Source: PS1 clade bacterium (GTDB taxonomy: Bacteria; Pseudomonadota; Alphaproteobacteria; RS24). From it: a stretch of DNA of 64,000 bases. A program made the position numbers and the translations under genes. Positions 28,643-37,945 of the stretch are shown in pieces. The stretch is taken from the NCBI GenBank assembly GCA_003331985.1, contig QOQK01000004.1, forward strand, positions 1 to 64,000, given 5' to 3'. The notes beneath the pieces were generated by a model, which was given only the letters and a program-made list of their open reading frames with translations, did not search any database and had not been told where the DNA came from. Every line of letters begins with the position of its first letter. Position 1 is the first letter of the stretch.

Positions 28643-29536
28643 TCTTGAGGATCTCAAAGAATTAACTAGATGGGCTACAGCTTTTGGAGTTGTTGCACCT
28701 GCACAAACCGTTAAATTTTGGGGAATATAAATATGTTGTTCAGCACCGAACATCTTTTGTAGAGCAGGATGACTTAGTATCTCTGAGCCGCGATCCTCAG
28801 AGTTGTGAATTCGTTTATCTTTTTCAGATATGCTCAACACATAATCCGGCTGTAGGCGTATTAGCTTTTCAAGCGACATTGGACCGATGGTTCTTTCGGT
28901 ATCACGCCCGAGATTCCTCGCCCCAGCTAGATGAATTATATCGTCCAGAATATGATTTTCGCCAACGACAATGCCACGTCTTTGATAGTTAATAATACTT
29001 GGTCTGTTCGTCCTCTTTGAGTGTTGGGCCTCTGTCAGTTCCTTATCAAGTTTTGCCAGATAGGCCTTTGCTGCCTCAAGTCGGTTTAGTGCTTTACCAA
29101 GCACAAGAATTTCAGTACGGGCGGATTGATAGCTATTTGAGGCCTCAAGTTTCAAAATTTTAATGCCGAGCTTATCCATTAATGCGTCGTTTGGAGGCGG
29201 TGAATAATTGTTAATGATAATAATATCCGGATGTTGTTGCAGGATGTCTGACAGGCGACCTGATGAAATTGGAAAATTTGAAGCCTCTTCAGCAAAAGCT
29301 GACAGTGTGGGGTCCGAGGATTGCTGTGTAAGACTTAAAATCTGCTCGGACTTTGCAAAGGCCATCAGATAAGCATCCGCGCAAAGATTCAGACTGGCAA
29401 CACGCGGCAGGTAGGATTCATTGTTTTTCAATTCTTCTGTTATGCCGGTGTTGTTGGAAAAAACAATCATCACAGCCAATAAGCCAATTAGAATTTTACG
29501 TTTTAGTTTTGCCATGATTTTTGTTGCCATTTCCAT
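28610..29536 (-). CDS. ABC transporter periplasmic substrate-binding protein (BtuF/FhuD-like)
   Basis: Signal peptide; RVASLNLCADAYLMAFAKSEQILSLT, HPDIIIINNY, LGARNLG-type fold motifs; divergent from FecCD permease. Confidence 0.85.
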   Translation of the reverse strand: MEMATKIMAKLKRKILIGLLAVMIVFSNNTGITEELKNNESYLPRVASLNLCADAYLMAFAKSEQILSLTQQSSDPTLSAFAEEASNFPISSGRLSDILQQHPDIIIINNYSPPPNDALMDKLGIKILKLEASNSYQSARTEILVLGKALNRLEAAKAYLAKLDKELTEAQHSKRTNRPSIINYQRRGIVVGENHILDDIIHLAGARNLGRDTERTIGPMSLEKLIRLQPDYVLSISEKDKRIHNSEDRGSEILSHPALQKMFGAEQHIYIPQNLTVCAGATTPKAVAHLVNSLRSSRLNAKTRQILE

Positions 29537-29612
29537 ATTCGAAAGTCCAGCATGAAGTCACATAAGTGCTTTTAAACTTGAAGAGAAAAATAGAGACGAT
29601 TAGGGTCACGAC

Positions 29613-30626
29613 ATGCAGCGCAAAGACTCCAAAAACATGATTGTTCTTATCGGCATATTATTGCTGGTTGGATTTGCGTCCTTAATGGTTGGGAGCGAGT
29701 TTATTTCCCCAATGGATATGGTGCGGTGGCTTTTCAATCGTGATGCTGGCAATGAAGAATATCTAAACGCTTTGATATTATCTGAGATACGTGCGCCACG
29801 ACTTGTGCTGGCTGTACTCATAGGTTTTGCTTTGGGGTTAAGTGGTGCAGCAGTTCAGGGGCTTTTGCAAAATGGTCTCGCTGAGCCGTCTATCTTAGGT
29901 GCCGCGAATAGCGCAGCATTAGGCGCGGTGGTAGCGATATACATTGGTTTGACGGGAACGCTATCATTTGCTGTGCCGTTAATGGCGAGTGCCGGCGCGT
30001 TAGTGTCTGTTATTTTGCTGTTTACTCTCGCGGGACAGCGCGGTGATACATTGCGCCTGATATTAGCCGGATTTGCGATTAGTGCTTTTGCAGGGTCAGG
30101 TATTTCCCTTACTCTTAATCTATCAGATAATTATTTTGCAGCGCTTGAAATTACTTATTGGCTTCTTGGGTCGCTGGAAAACCGGTCATGGAGTCATGTT
30201 GGGTTAGCGCTACCATTAATTTTTGTCGGGTGTGGTCTGATGCTTTCAGGCGGGAAAAAACTTGATGCACTAATTTTAGGTGAAGATACAGCCTTTAGCC
30301 TTGGCGCGAATATTTTTCAGATTAGGGGTCAACTTGCTGTTGGTATGGCGTTGGCAATTGGAGGTGCGGTGGCTGTTGCCGGTGTCATAGGATTTGTCGG
30401 GCTGGTTGCGCCGCATATTATGCGCCCGTTTTTTGGGTATATGCCGTCCCGTGCGCTTCTGCCATCAGCGATTTTTGGATCAATTCTGCTCGTTGCTGCC
30501 GATTTGCTGATACGACTTTTACCAACAATGACAGAATTAAAACTTGGCGTGGTGACGGCATTATTGGGTGTGCCGTTTTTCATCTATTTGCTTTTAAGAG
30601 GGCGCGGTCTCGCCAGATCAACTTAA
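29613..30626 (+). CDS. btuC: ABC transporter permease, FecCD/BtuC family (probable cobalamin)
   Basis: LRAPRLVLAVLIGFALGLSGAAVQGLLQNGLAEPSILGAANSAALGAV, GVIGFVGLVAPHIMRP. Confidence 0.88.
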   Translation: MQRKDSKNMIVLIGILLLVGFASLMVGSEFISPMDMVRWLFNRDAGNEEYLNALILSEIRAPRLVLAVLIGFALGLSGAAVQGLLQNGLAEPSILGAANSAALGAVVAIYIGLTGTLSFAVPLMASAGALVSVILLFTLAGQRGDTLRLILAGFAISAFAGSGISLTLNLSDNYFAALEITYWLLGSLENRSWSHVGLALPLIFVGCGLMLSGGKKLDALILGEDTAFSLGANIFQIRGQLAVGMALAIGGAVAVAGVIGFVGLVAPHIMRPFFGYMPSRALLPSAIFGSILLVAADLLIRLLPTMTELKLGVVTALLGVPFFIYLLLRGRGLARST

Positions 30627-30694
30627 CTAATGCCTATATTTCTTAGATAATTTCTCAAAACTTGACCGATTTTTTCAATCAGGTTATGACAATC

Positions 30695-30888
30695 AAGCAT
30701 ATTTGGTGCCCCGTGAAGGGGGTAAAAGGGAATACAGTAAGGTTGTTATTACCAACTCTGTAGCTGCTCCCGCAACTGTAGGCGAGAAGTGTTTGTCATA
30801 TGCCACCCGTTAAGGGGAAGGCGACAAAGCATGTTGATACGCAAGCCAGGAAACCTGCCATATATGGTCGTTACTTTCTACAGGCGGG
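30695..30888 (+). promoter_or_regulatory. cobalamin (AdoCbl) riboswitch with expression platform
   Basis: GGTGCC..., AAAAGGGAAT, GCTGCTCCCGCAACTGTA core, GATACGCAAGCCAGGAAACCTGCC; upstream of btuB-like gene. Confidence 0.93.
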
Positions 30889-30972
30889 ATGCACTGTGGA
30901 GGACGGTATTTCCGTTACAGACGACGAACAATAGCGCCGGAATTATCCGGCCAATTCTGTATGGAGATTAAT

Positions 30973-32817
30973 ATGCTACCTTTACGTAGTTACCTGTTTT
31001 TAATTTGTTTTTTACCCTGCCTGTTTGTTTTACTTTTATCCCGCGAAGCTCATGCTGATGCGGTTGACGAAATTGTAGTTTCTGCAACCGGTATACCAAC
31101 CAATGTGGATCAAATTGGGGCATCTATTTCAGTACTGGATGAGGAGGACTTTCTGAATTATCAGGAACGTTATTTGCAAAATGTCTTGCAACGTGTCAGC
31201 GGCGTGAGCAGTTATTCATCTGGTGGTCCAGGTACAAGTTCGAATGTCTTTTTACGCGGATTAACCGGAAAATATTCGGTGGTACAACTCGATGGTATTC
31301 AACTAAACAGCCCCGTCAGTCAGCAAGCCGAATGGGCACATATTACGACATTGGGAATCGAGCGTATCGAAGTATTGCGCGGATCGCACGGTGTGCTTTA
31401 CGGCAGTGAAGCTGTTGGCGGTGTTGTTAGCATGTTTTCAGCTTATGGTGGCCCAACGCGGCAGAGCCTGTCTTTAGAGGCTGGGAGTTATGACAGTTAT
31501 AGTGCTTCAGGTTTTGCGGCAGGAAGCCTTTCCAATTTGGATTATGGCGTTGCTCTTAATTTTTCAGAAAGCGACGGGTTTTCTTCGGCTGATGAAGATG
31601 ACGGTAATACAGAAGACGACGGCTATGAATATATGTCGGCTGTCGGGCGGTTTGGGCTGGCGCTCTCTGACAATGTGAATCTTAATTTATCTGTCCGCTA
31701 TGTCGATAGTGATGTGAACCATGATGATTATGTGCCGGTCGATTCCAATGACACGACTGCCTTTGAAAGCGTTAATGCAAAGCTTGGTATTGCCTATCAG
31801 GGCGATAATATGCGTCACGAAGTGAGTTTGGTGACCTCCAAGGATGAAAACATATCCGTTTCAGCCTTTTCGACAGTTTCGACTGAGGGCACTCGCGAAA
31901 TGTTTGTCTATCAAGGGTATTATGCGGTGAATGAAATGAATCAGTTTTTATTCGGTTTAGAAATGGAAACAGAGGAATATGATGACGGAGCAGAGACCTA
32001 TGAAGCTGAAAACCAGTCTGCTCATATTTTGTGGCAGACTATGCCAATGTCGGATTTATTTCTGACTTTTGCCACTCGTATTGATGATCAGGAAGAATTT
32101 GGCAAACACGAAACGGGGCGCGCGACTGTTATGAAAGAACTAACATCGGCACTAAAGTTGCGGGCAACTTACGGAACAGGCTTTCGTTCGCCGAGCCTAT
32201 ATGAGCAGTTTGGGAAAAGTATTTTCTGTCAGGACGGCCTTTGTGGAAATGTTAATCTTGAACCTGAGGAAAGCGTTAGTGAAGATATCGGCATTATCTA
32301 TGATAATGGAGATGGCGTGTTTTTGTCGGCGAGTATTTTTAAAATCACGCTTGATAACCTTATTGGCTATTCGAATGGTAAATATGTCCAACAACCAGGA
32401 AAAAGTACTTATGAGGGAGTGGAAATGACTGCTGACTGGGCTCTGGGTGATCGTGTTAATGTTGCTGCAAATTACACCTATCAGGACCCTAAACTTTCAA
32501 ATGGGAGTCGTGAGATTAGACGTCCACGGCACACGCTCAATATGACCATTACAGCTAGCTTGAGTGAGAAACTCACTACTAATCTGTCGGTATTATCAGT
32601 GCGTGATGTCATTGATACTAATTTTAACGCTTTTCCGTATACGCAGGTGGACCTAGAAGATTACAATCTGGTGAATTTTGGCGCACATTATCAAATCAAC
32701 GCCTATTCAAAAATTCAGGGTAAGGTTTCTAACCTGCTCGATGAGGATTATCAGACCGCTTATGGGTTTGGTTCATCAGACAGGTCGTTTAATGTTGGGC
32801 TACGTTTTGACTTTTAG
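30973..32817 (+). CDS. btuB: TonB-dependent cobalamin receptor BtuB-like
   Basis: Signal peptide, DEIVVSATGIPTNVDQIGASISVLDEEDF, IERIEVLRGSHGVLYGSEAVGGVVSM, GLRFDF C-terminus; riboswitch upstream; SD GGAG before ATG 30973. Confidence 0.9.
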   Translation: MLPLRSYLFLICFLPCLFVLLLSREAHADAVDEIVVSATGIPTNVDQIGASISVLDEEDFLNYQERYLQNVLQRVSGVSSYSSGGPGTSSNVFLRGLTGKYSVVQLDGIQLNSPVSQQAEWAHITTLGIERIEVLRGSHGVLYGSEAVGGVVSMFSAYGGPTRQSLSLEAGSYDSYSASGFAAGSLSNLDYGVALNFSESDGFSSADEDDGNTEDDGYEYMSAVGRFGLALSDNVNLNLSVRYVDSDVNHDDYVPVDSNDTTAFESVNAKLGIAYQGDNMRHEVSLVTSKDENISVSAFSTVSTEGTREMFVYQGYYAVNEMNQFLFGLEMETEEYDDGAETYEAENQSAHILWQTMPMSDLFLTFATRIDDQEEFGKHETGRATVMKELTSALKLRATYGTGFRSPSLYEQFGKSIFCQDGLCGNVNLEPEESVSEDIGIIYDNGDGVFLSASIFKITLDNLIGYSNGKYVQQPGKSTYEGVEMTADWALGDRVNVAANYTYQDPKLSNGSREIRRPRHTLNMTITASLSEKLTTNLSVLSVRDVIDTNFNAFPYTQVDLEDYNLVNFGAHYQINAYSKIQGKVSNLLDEDYQTAYGFGSSDRSFNVGLRFDF

Positions 32818-32840
32818 ATGCTGACAGGAAGGAGGCATTT

Positions 32841-33758
32841 TTGAGAATTGTTTCCCTTCTCCCGAGCGCAACCGAATTGGTTTGTGCTTTGGGGTTTCAG
32901 CAGAATCTTGTGGGTCGGTCACATGAATGTGACTGGCCGCTTGGTCTGAATGATCTTCCGATTTTAACCCAGCCAAAAATGAATCCTATGGCTCAAGCGG
33001 CTAAGATTGATGCAGATGTGCGTCGTCTTGTCGAGCAGGGTGTATCTGTTTATCGGTTGGATGCTATCAAGCTGGCGGAATTAGCACCTGATGTGATTGT
33101 TACCCAGTCGCAATGTGAGCTATGTGCCGTTAGTCTTGATGAGGTGGAAACAGCTTTGCATGACTGGATGGGGTCACATAATACACCACCGAAGCTTGTA
33201 TCGCTGGAGCCAATGATCCTTGATGATGTGATGACGGATATACGTAACTTGTCAAAAGCTCTGTCAAGTGAAGCACGGGGGGAGGCACTTGTCCGGGAGA
33301 TGAGGTCAGGGTTTGCAAATCTTGCTGAAGCGGTCTCAGCTCAGGCAAGAAAATCTGTGTTCTTTATGGAATGGACGGCTCCGCTCATGGGGGCCGGTAA
33401 CTGGATGCCGGAAATTATTTCTTATGGTGGCGGTGATGTTGTGCTGGGTGAAAGTGGGCATCATTCACCAACTGTGATGTGGGAAGATATTCATGCTGCT
33501 GACCCTGATGTAATTATTGTGGGGCCTTGTGGATTTGATATAGGGCGTGCGCGCGATGAACTCAGCACTTTAACAAATGGCGCGTCGTGGCAGTCTTTAA
33601 GGGCGGTGCAGGACGGAGAAGTCTATATTGTTAATGGTAATCACTTTTATAACCGCCCAGGCCCACGCCTTTTGGAATCGGCGCAGATTATTGGTGAGAT
33701 TTTAAATCCTACTTGTGTGCCTAAAATCTATAATCCTGAAAGATGGCAGAAATGGTAG
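32841..33758 (+). CDS. btuF: cobalamin-binding ABC transporter substrate-binding protein (BtuF family)
   Basis: RIVSLLPSATELVCALGFQQNLVGRSHECDWP typical of BtuF-like cobalamin-binding proteins; TTG start. Confidence 0.88.
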   Translation: MRIVSLLPSATELVCALGFQQNLVGRSHECDWPLGLNDLPILTQPKMNPMAQAAKIDADVRRLVEQGVSVYRLDAIKLAELAPDVIVTQSQCELCAVSLDEVETALHDWMGSHNTPPKLVSLEPMILDDVMTDIRNLSKALSSEARGEALVREMRSGFANLAEAVSAQARKSVFFMEWTAPLMGAGNWMPEIISYGGGDVVLGESGHHSPTVMWEDIHAADPDVIIVGPCGFDIGRARDELSTLTNGASWQSLRAVQDGEVYIVNGNHFYNRPGPRLLESAQIIGEILNPTCVPKIYNPERWQKW

Positions 33759-34582
33759 TGGTTGAGACTAACAAGACTGTCGATATTATAGATTTATGTC
33801 ATCGCTATAAAGACAATGGCGATGTAACGCAAAAAACTCTCAATAACGTCTCCCTTAGTTTAGAAGCGGGGGAGGTTGTAAGTCTCATTGGCCCGAATGG
33901 AGCTGGCAAAACCACATTGCTTAAATGTCTTGCAGGCTTGTTGACCCCCAAAACAGGGCAGATTTTATATGATGGGTGCGCGGATATTTTGTCCGACCCT
34001 ATTAGGCGCGCCAGAATGATTGCCTATTTACCTCAATTTCAAACAGTATATTGGCCGGTTTTGGCGCGAGATCTTGTTGCGCTTGGACGATTGCCGCATG
34101 GAGAAAGTTTCCATGCGCGTCATATTGATGATGCAAAAATATACGAGGCGATGGAACGTTGCGGAGCAGATGCCTATGCGGAGAAATCCGTCTTATCTTT
34201 GTCAGGTGGAGAGCAGGCTATGATTTTGATGGCGCGTTTGCTCGCGACTGATGCAGATGTTTTGCTGGTTGATGAGCCGTTTACATCGCTTGATCCTGAG
34301 CGCCAATTGAAGCTTTCTGCGCTTCTGCAAGAAGAAGCGCAGAAAGGCAAGCTTGTCGTTACCATTGTTCATGACCTTACTCTTGCTGCACGTTTAAGTG
34401 ACAGGCTCGTCTTAATGAGTGAAGGTAAAGTTGAAGCTTTGGGAAGCCCGGAAGAGGTTTTATCTGAGAAGAACTTATCATCTGTGTTTAATGTAGATGC
34501 AGAATTTGGCAGGACCGACAAAGGGCCTTATATTATTCCATCAAGCAAAGTCATCGGAGAAGAAAAAAATGTTGCAGGTTGA
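33743..34582 (+). CDS. btuD: ABC transporter ATP-binding protein (BtuD/FecE family)
   Basis: Walker A GPNGAGKTT, LSGGEQAMILMARLLA, Walker B VLLVDEPFTSLD, H-loop IVHD. Confidence 0.9.
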   Translation: MAEMVVVETNKTVDIIDLCHRYKDNGDVTQKTLNNVSLSLEAGEVVSLIGPNGAGKTTLLKCLAGLLTPKTGQILYDGCADILSDPIRRARMIAYLPQFQTVYWPVLARDLVALGRLPHGESFHARHIDDAKIYEAMERCGADAYAEKSVLSLSGGEQAMILMARLLATDADVLLVDEPFTSLDPERQLKLSALLQEEAQKGKLVVTIVHDLTLAARLSDRLVLMSEGKVEALGSPEEVLSEKNLSSVFNVDAEFGRTDKGPYIIPSSKVIGEEKNVAG

Positions 34583-35342
34583 AGCTGTCACTAAGACTTT
34601 TGATGATCTGGTCGCATTGGACAAGGTTGATTTATCATTAAAGCAAGGGCGGTCCCTTGCACTTATCGGACCGGCGGCCGCTGGTAAGTCTGTGCTTTTA
34701 AAATGTTTGGTCGGTCTTTATGCCCCTTCAGAAGGTGTAATTAAAATTGACGGTCAAGAGGTTGGGCCAGCAGCACAAAGACCAAAAGAGTTGAGTCATC
34801 GTATTGGCATGTTGTTTCAGCAAAATGCTCTTTTTGACAGTTTAACCGTTTGGGAAAATATAGCCTTTAGACTTATGGCAGATGGTATGGGTCGCCGGGC
34901 GGCACGTGAACAGGCAGAAGACTTATTGCCTAAAGTAGGTCTTCCCCAAGAAAACGCTATTTTAACGCCTGCAGATTTATCTGGGGGTATGCAAAAAAGA
35001 GTAGGGCTTGCACGGGCAATTGCGACAGACCCTGATATTTTGTTGCTCGACAATCCTACCGCCGGACTTGATCCGATTTTGGCAGCAAAAATTGATCGAA
35101 TGATAAAAGGCCTTGTTGATAAAAGAGGGGCGACTGTGATTTCCGTTACCGGAAATATGGTTAATATTCATGATGCGTATGATGAGATTGCAGTCTTGCA
35201 TGAGGGATATATGCGCTGGCATGGTAATTCTGAAGCGGCGCGGAAAGATCAAAATCCGTGGCTAAGACAGTTGCTTGAGGGGCGAAGAGAAGGCCCTATT
35301 GAAACAATCCAGTCGGATATTCGCATCCGGGAAGCAGTTTGA
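34569..35342 (+). CDS. MlaF-like ABC transporter ATP-binding protein with substituted catalytic residues
   Basis: Walker [24 protein letters not shown]; Walker [13 protein letters not shown] (Asn for catalytic Glu) and VTGNMVN in place of H-loop VTHD; start ATG 34569. Confidence 0.85.
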   Translation: MLQVEAVTKTFDDLVALDKVDLSLKQGRSLALIGPAAAGKSVLLKCLVGLYAPSEGVIKIDGQEVGPAAQRPKELSHRIGMLFQQNALFDSLTVWENIAFRLMADGMGRRAAREQAEDLLPKVGLPQENAILTPADLSGGMQKRVGLARAIATDPDILLLDNPTAGLDPILAAKIDRMIKGLVDKRGATVISVTGNMVNIHDAYDEIAVLHEGYMRWHGNSEAARKDQNPWLRQLLEGRREGPIETIQSDIRIREAV

Positions 35343-35347
35343 GGTGT

Positions 35348-36004
35348 ATGATGGTGTTTAATTTAATGAGAAAAAAAGCTGAATTACCATGCCCGGATGA
35401 GGCATTGCCCGGTCGTGATATGGCATTAAATGTGTCGGGTAAGCATTTTATTTTCGATACGCCCTTGATGTCACCTTGGCCGGATGGGGTAGAATTTGCC
35501 ATGTTCGGTATGGGCTGTTTTTGGGGCGCAGAACGAAAGTTTTGGGAAGGTGCAGATGTATTCTCTACACAGGTAGGTTATGCGGCGGGTCTAACCCCTA
35601 ACCCTACATATGAAGAAGTTTGCTCAGGTTTGACGGGTCATAATGAGGTGGTCAGAGTTGTGTTTACCCCTGATGTGGTCAGCTTTGAGACGTTGTTACA
35701 AATCTTCTGGGAAAATCACGATCCGACACAGGGTATGGCTCAAGGTAATGATTTTGGAACGCAATATCGTTCAGGCATTTATACATTCTCTGAGGCACAA
35801 AAAAATGTGGCGCTGAAGTCTAAATCTCAGTTTGAAGAAAAACTCCAACAAGCTGGTTACGGACCCATCACAACGGAAATTATTGATGCGCCCGAATTTT
35901 ATTATGCTGAAGATTATCACCAGCAATATTTAGGTAAAAACCCTAACGGTTATTGCGGGCTTGGCGGTACGGGTGTTGCTTGTCCTATCGGTGTATCAAG
36001 TTAA
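35348..36004 (+). CDS. msrA: peptide-methionine (S)-S-oxide reductase
   Basis: [51 protein letters not shown]. Confidence 0.95.
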   Translation: MMVFNLMRKKAELPCPDEALPGRDMALNVSGKHFIFDTPLMSPWPDGVEFAMFGMGCFWGAERKFWEGADVFSTQVGYAAGLTPNPTYEEVCSGLTGHNEVVRVVFTPDVVSFETLLQIFWENHDPTQGMAQGNDFGTQYRSGIYTFSEAQKNVALKSKSQFEEKLQQAGYGPITTEIIDAPEFYYAEDYHQQYLGKNPNGYCGLGGTGVACPIGVSS

Positions 36005-36014
36005 CTTGAGAACC

Positions 36015-36998
36015 CTAACCAACCCCGGCACGGAGTAAATCATGCAAGTGGACAAAACCAATCGGTTTTGATGCTTCACAAATGAAGAGACTTTGAATTT
36101 TATTGTCATTCATCACGGCGAGCGCTTCAGCAGCAAGCATAGTATCTGAAACTGTTTTTGGGTTTTCAGTCATAATATCAGCAGCGGTTTTGTCCAGTAA
36201 ATCCGTTCCCATGTGACGCCGCAAGTCACCATCTGTAATAATGCCGGTGAGTTCGCCTTTTGAGTTAGTAACACCTAAGCACCCAAAGCCCTTGCCGGTC
36301 ATAATCATTAATGCTTCAGACATCAGAATAGAACCTTCGCAAAGAGGCAGCTTGTCCGTCTTATGCATAATGTCGTTCAAAATCATCAGTCCTGAGCCAA
36401 GTTTGCCGCCTGGATGGAAGCTCTTGAAATCCATATTGGTGAAGCCGCGACGTTGGAGCAACGCTACCGCCAATGCATCTCCCATAGCGAGTTGCATTGT
36501 TGTGGATGTGGTGGGAGCAAGTCCATAGGGGCAGGCTTCTTCAGCTTTAGGTAATGTAAGGCAGATACTTGCCGCCACGCCTAATGCACTATCCGCATTT
36601 GACGTAATGCCAATCAGCGGAATTTTAAAGCGTTTTACATAAGCGAGTAGATTTGCAAGTTCAGGAGTTTCCCCTGACCAGGAGAGACCTATCACGATAT
36701 CTTGAGCCGTTATCATGCCTAAGTCGCCATGACTTGCTTCGCCGGGGTGGACAAATTGTGCCGGAGTACCTGTTGAGGCAAGGGTTGCAGCAATTTTACG
36801 ACCTATATGTCCACTTTTGCCCATGCCGGATATGATAATTCGCCCGTTCACCCCTGCCAGCATTTCAACAGAGGTGACAAAATCATTCGAAAGACTGGAT
36901 TTAAGTTTTGCAAGACCTGCAATCTCGGCATCGAGTGTGCGTGATGCAGACTCCAGTGGGTCGATTGGCTTTATCTTGGCACTATCTTCACGTGTCAT
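36015..36998 (-). CDS. kdsD: KpsF/GutQ family arabinose-5-phosphate isomerase (SIS + CBS domains)
   Basis: ISGMGKSGHIGRKIAATLASTGTPAQFVHPGEASHGDLGMI; C-terminal CBS pair. Confidence 0.93.
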   Translation of the reverse strand: MTREDSAKIKPIDPLESASRTLDAEIAGLAKLKSSLSNDFVTSVEMLAGVNGRIIISGMGKSGHIGRKIAATLASTGTPAQFVHPGEASHGDLGMITAQDIVIGLSWSGETPELANLLAYVKRFKIPLIGITSNADSALGVAASICLTLPKAEEACPYGLAPTTSTTMQLAMGDALAVALLQRRGFTNMDFKSFHPGGKLGSGLMILNDIMHKTDKLPLCEGSILMSEALMIMTGKGFGCLGVTNSKGELTGIITDGDLRRHMGTDLLDKTAADIMTENPKTVSDTMLAAEALAVMNDNKIQSLFICEASKPIGFVHLHDLLRAGVG

Positions 36999-37867
36999 TT
37001 AAATATTGTCCTGATTTGCTCTTGCAGGCCATCAACAAGTTCCGGGTCAAGTGCTGCATAAGCTAGATTGGCGGCAAGGAAGCCCACCTTGTTACCACAA
37101 TCATAGCGTGTACCCTCAAATCTAAGCCCATGTAACGGGCATGTGCCGATGAGGTCAGCCATTGCGTCAGTGATTTGAATTTCACCACCTGCACCTGTTT
37201 TTCCTTTATCCAGTGTTTCCATAATCATAGGGTCAAGAATATAACGTCCAATTATGGCCAAATCGGATGGGGCGTCTTCCGGAGCTGGTTTTTCTACCAT
37301 TCCTCTGATTTTTACAATCTGCCCGTCATCTGTTTCCGGATCTAAAATCCCATAGCGGTAGGTCTGGTCTGTTGGGACGTTTTCCACAGCAACAAGATTT
37401 CCACCTGTTTTCTCATAAGCATCAACCATTTGCTTTAAACAGCCCGATGTATGTTGGACCATGTCATCGGGTAAAATAACGGCGACGGGTTCATTTCCGA
37501 CTGCTTCTTTTGCACACCATATGGCATGCCCAAGCCCGAGCGGTTTGTCTTGGGAAACTTCAGTAATTTTGGCATTATCCGGCAATCCGGCTTTTAATAA
37601 TTCGAGTTCTTCAGTCTTATTCCGCTCTTGGAGCATTGCCTCATAGGCAGGTGAAGACTGAAAATGGCTGATGATGGAAGGTTTGTCGGGTGAGGTCACA
37701 AATATAAATTCAGTAATTCCTGCTTCAGTTGCCTCCTCAACACTCCATTGAATGAGTGGTTTGCTGAAAACCGGGAGCATCTCTTTAGGGACGGCTTTAG
37801 TGGCTGGCAAAAACCTCGTACCCATACCAGCGACTGGGAAAACAACTTTCCTGATTTTCTGACTCAT
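36995..37867 (-). CDS. galU: UTP-glucose-1-phosphate uridylyltransferase
   Basis: KVVFPVAGMGTRFLPATKAVPKEMLPV; GLGHAIWCAKEAVGNEPVAVILPDD. Confidence 0.95.
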   Translation of the reverse strand: MSQKIRKVVFPVAGMGTRFLPATKAVPKEMLPVFSKPLIQWSVEEATEAGITEFIFVTSPDKPSIISHFQSSPAYEAMLQERNKTEELELLKAGLPDNAKITEVSQDKPLGLGHAIWCAKEAVGNEPVAVILPDDMVQHTSGCLKQMVDAYEKTGGNLVAVENVPTDQTYRYGILDPETDDGQIVKIRGMVEKPAPEDAPSDLAIIGRYILDPMIMETLDKGKTGAGGEIQITDAMADLIGTCPLHGLRFEGTRYDCGNKVGFLAANLAYAALDPELVDGLQEQIRTIFK

Positions 37868-37945
37868 TAGTTTAAACCTCGATAAATAGTTTTATCTGCC
37901 AAAGAACTCGTTTAGCATAACTTAAAAGAAGGGATTCTAACAAAA

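Noticed and set aside
30789-30971. 60-aa ORF within the btuB leader
   Set aside because: Lies inside the cobalamin riboswitch and expression platform; no independent support for translation.
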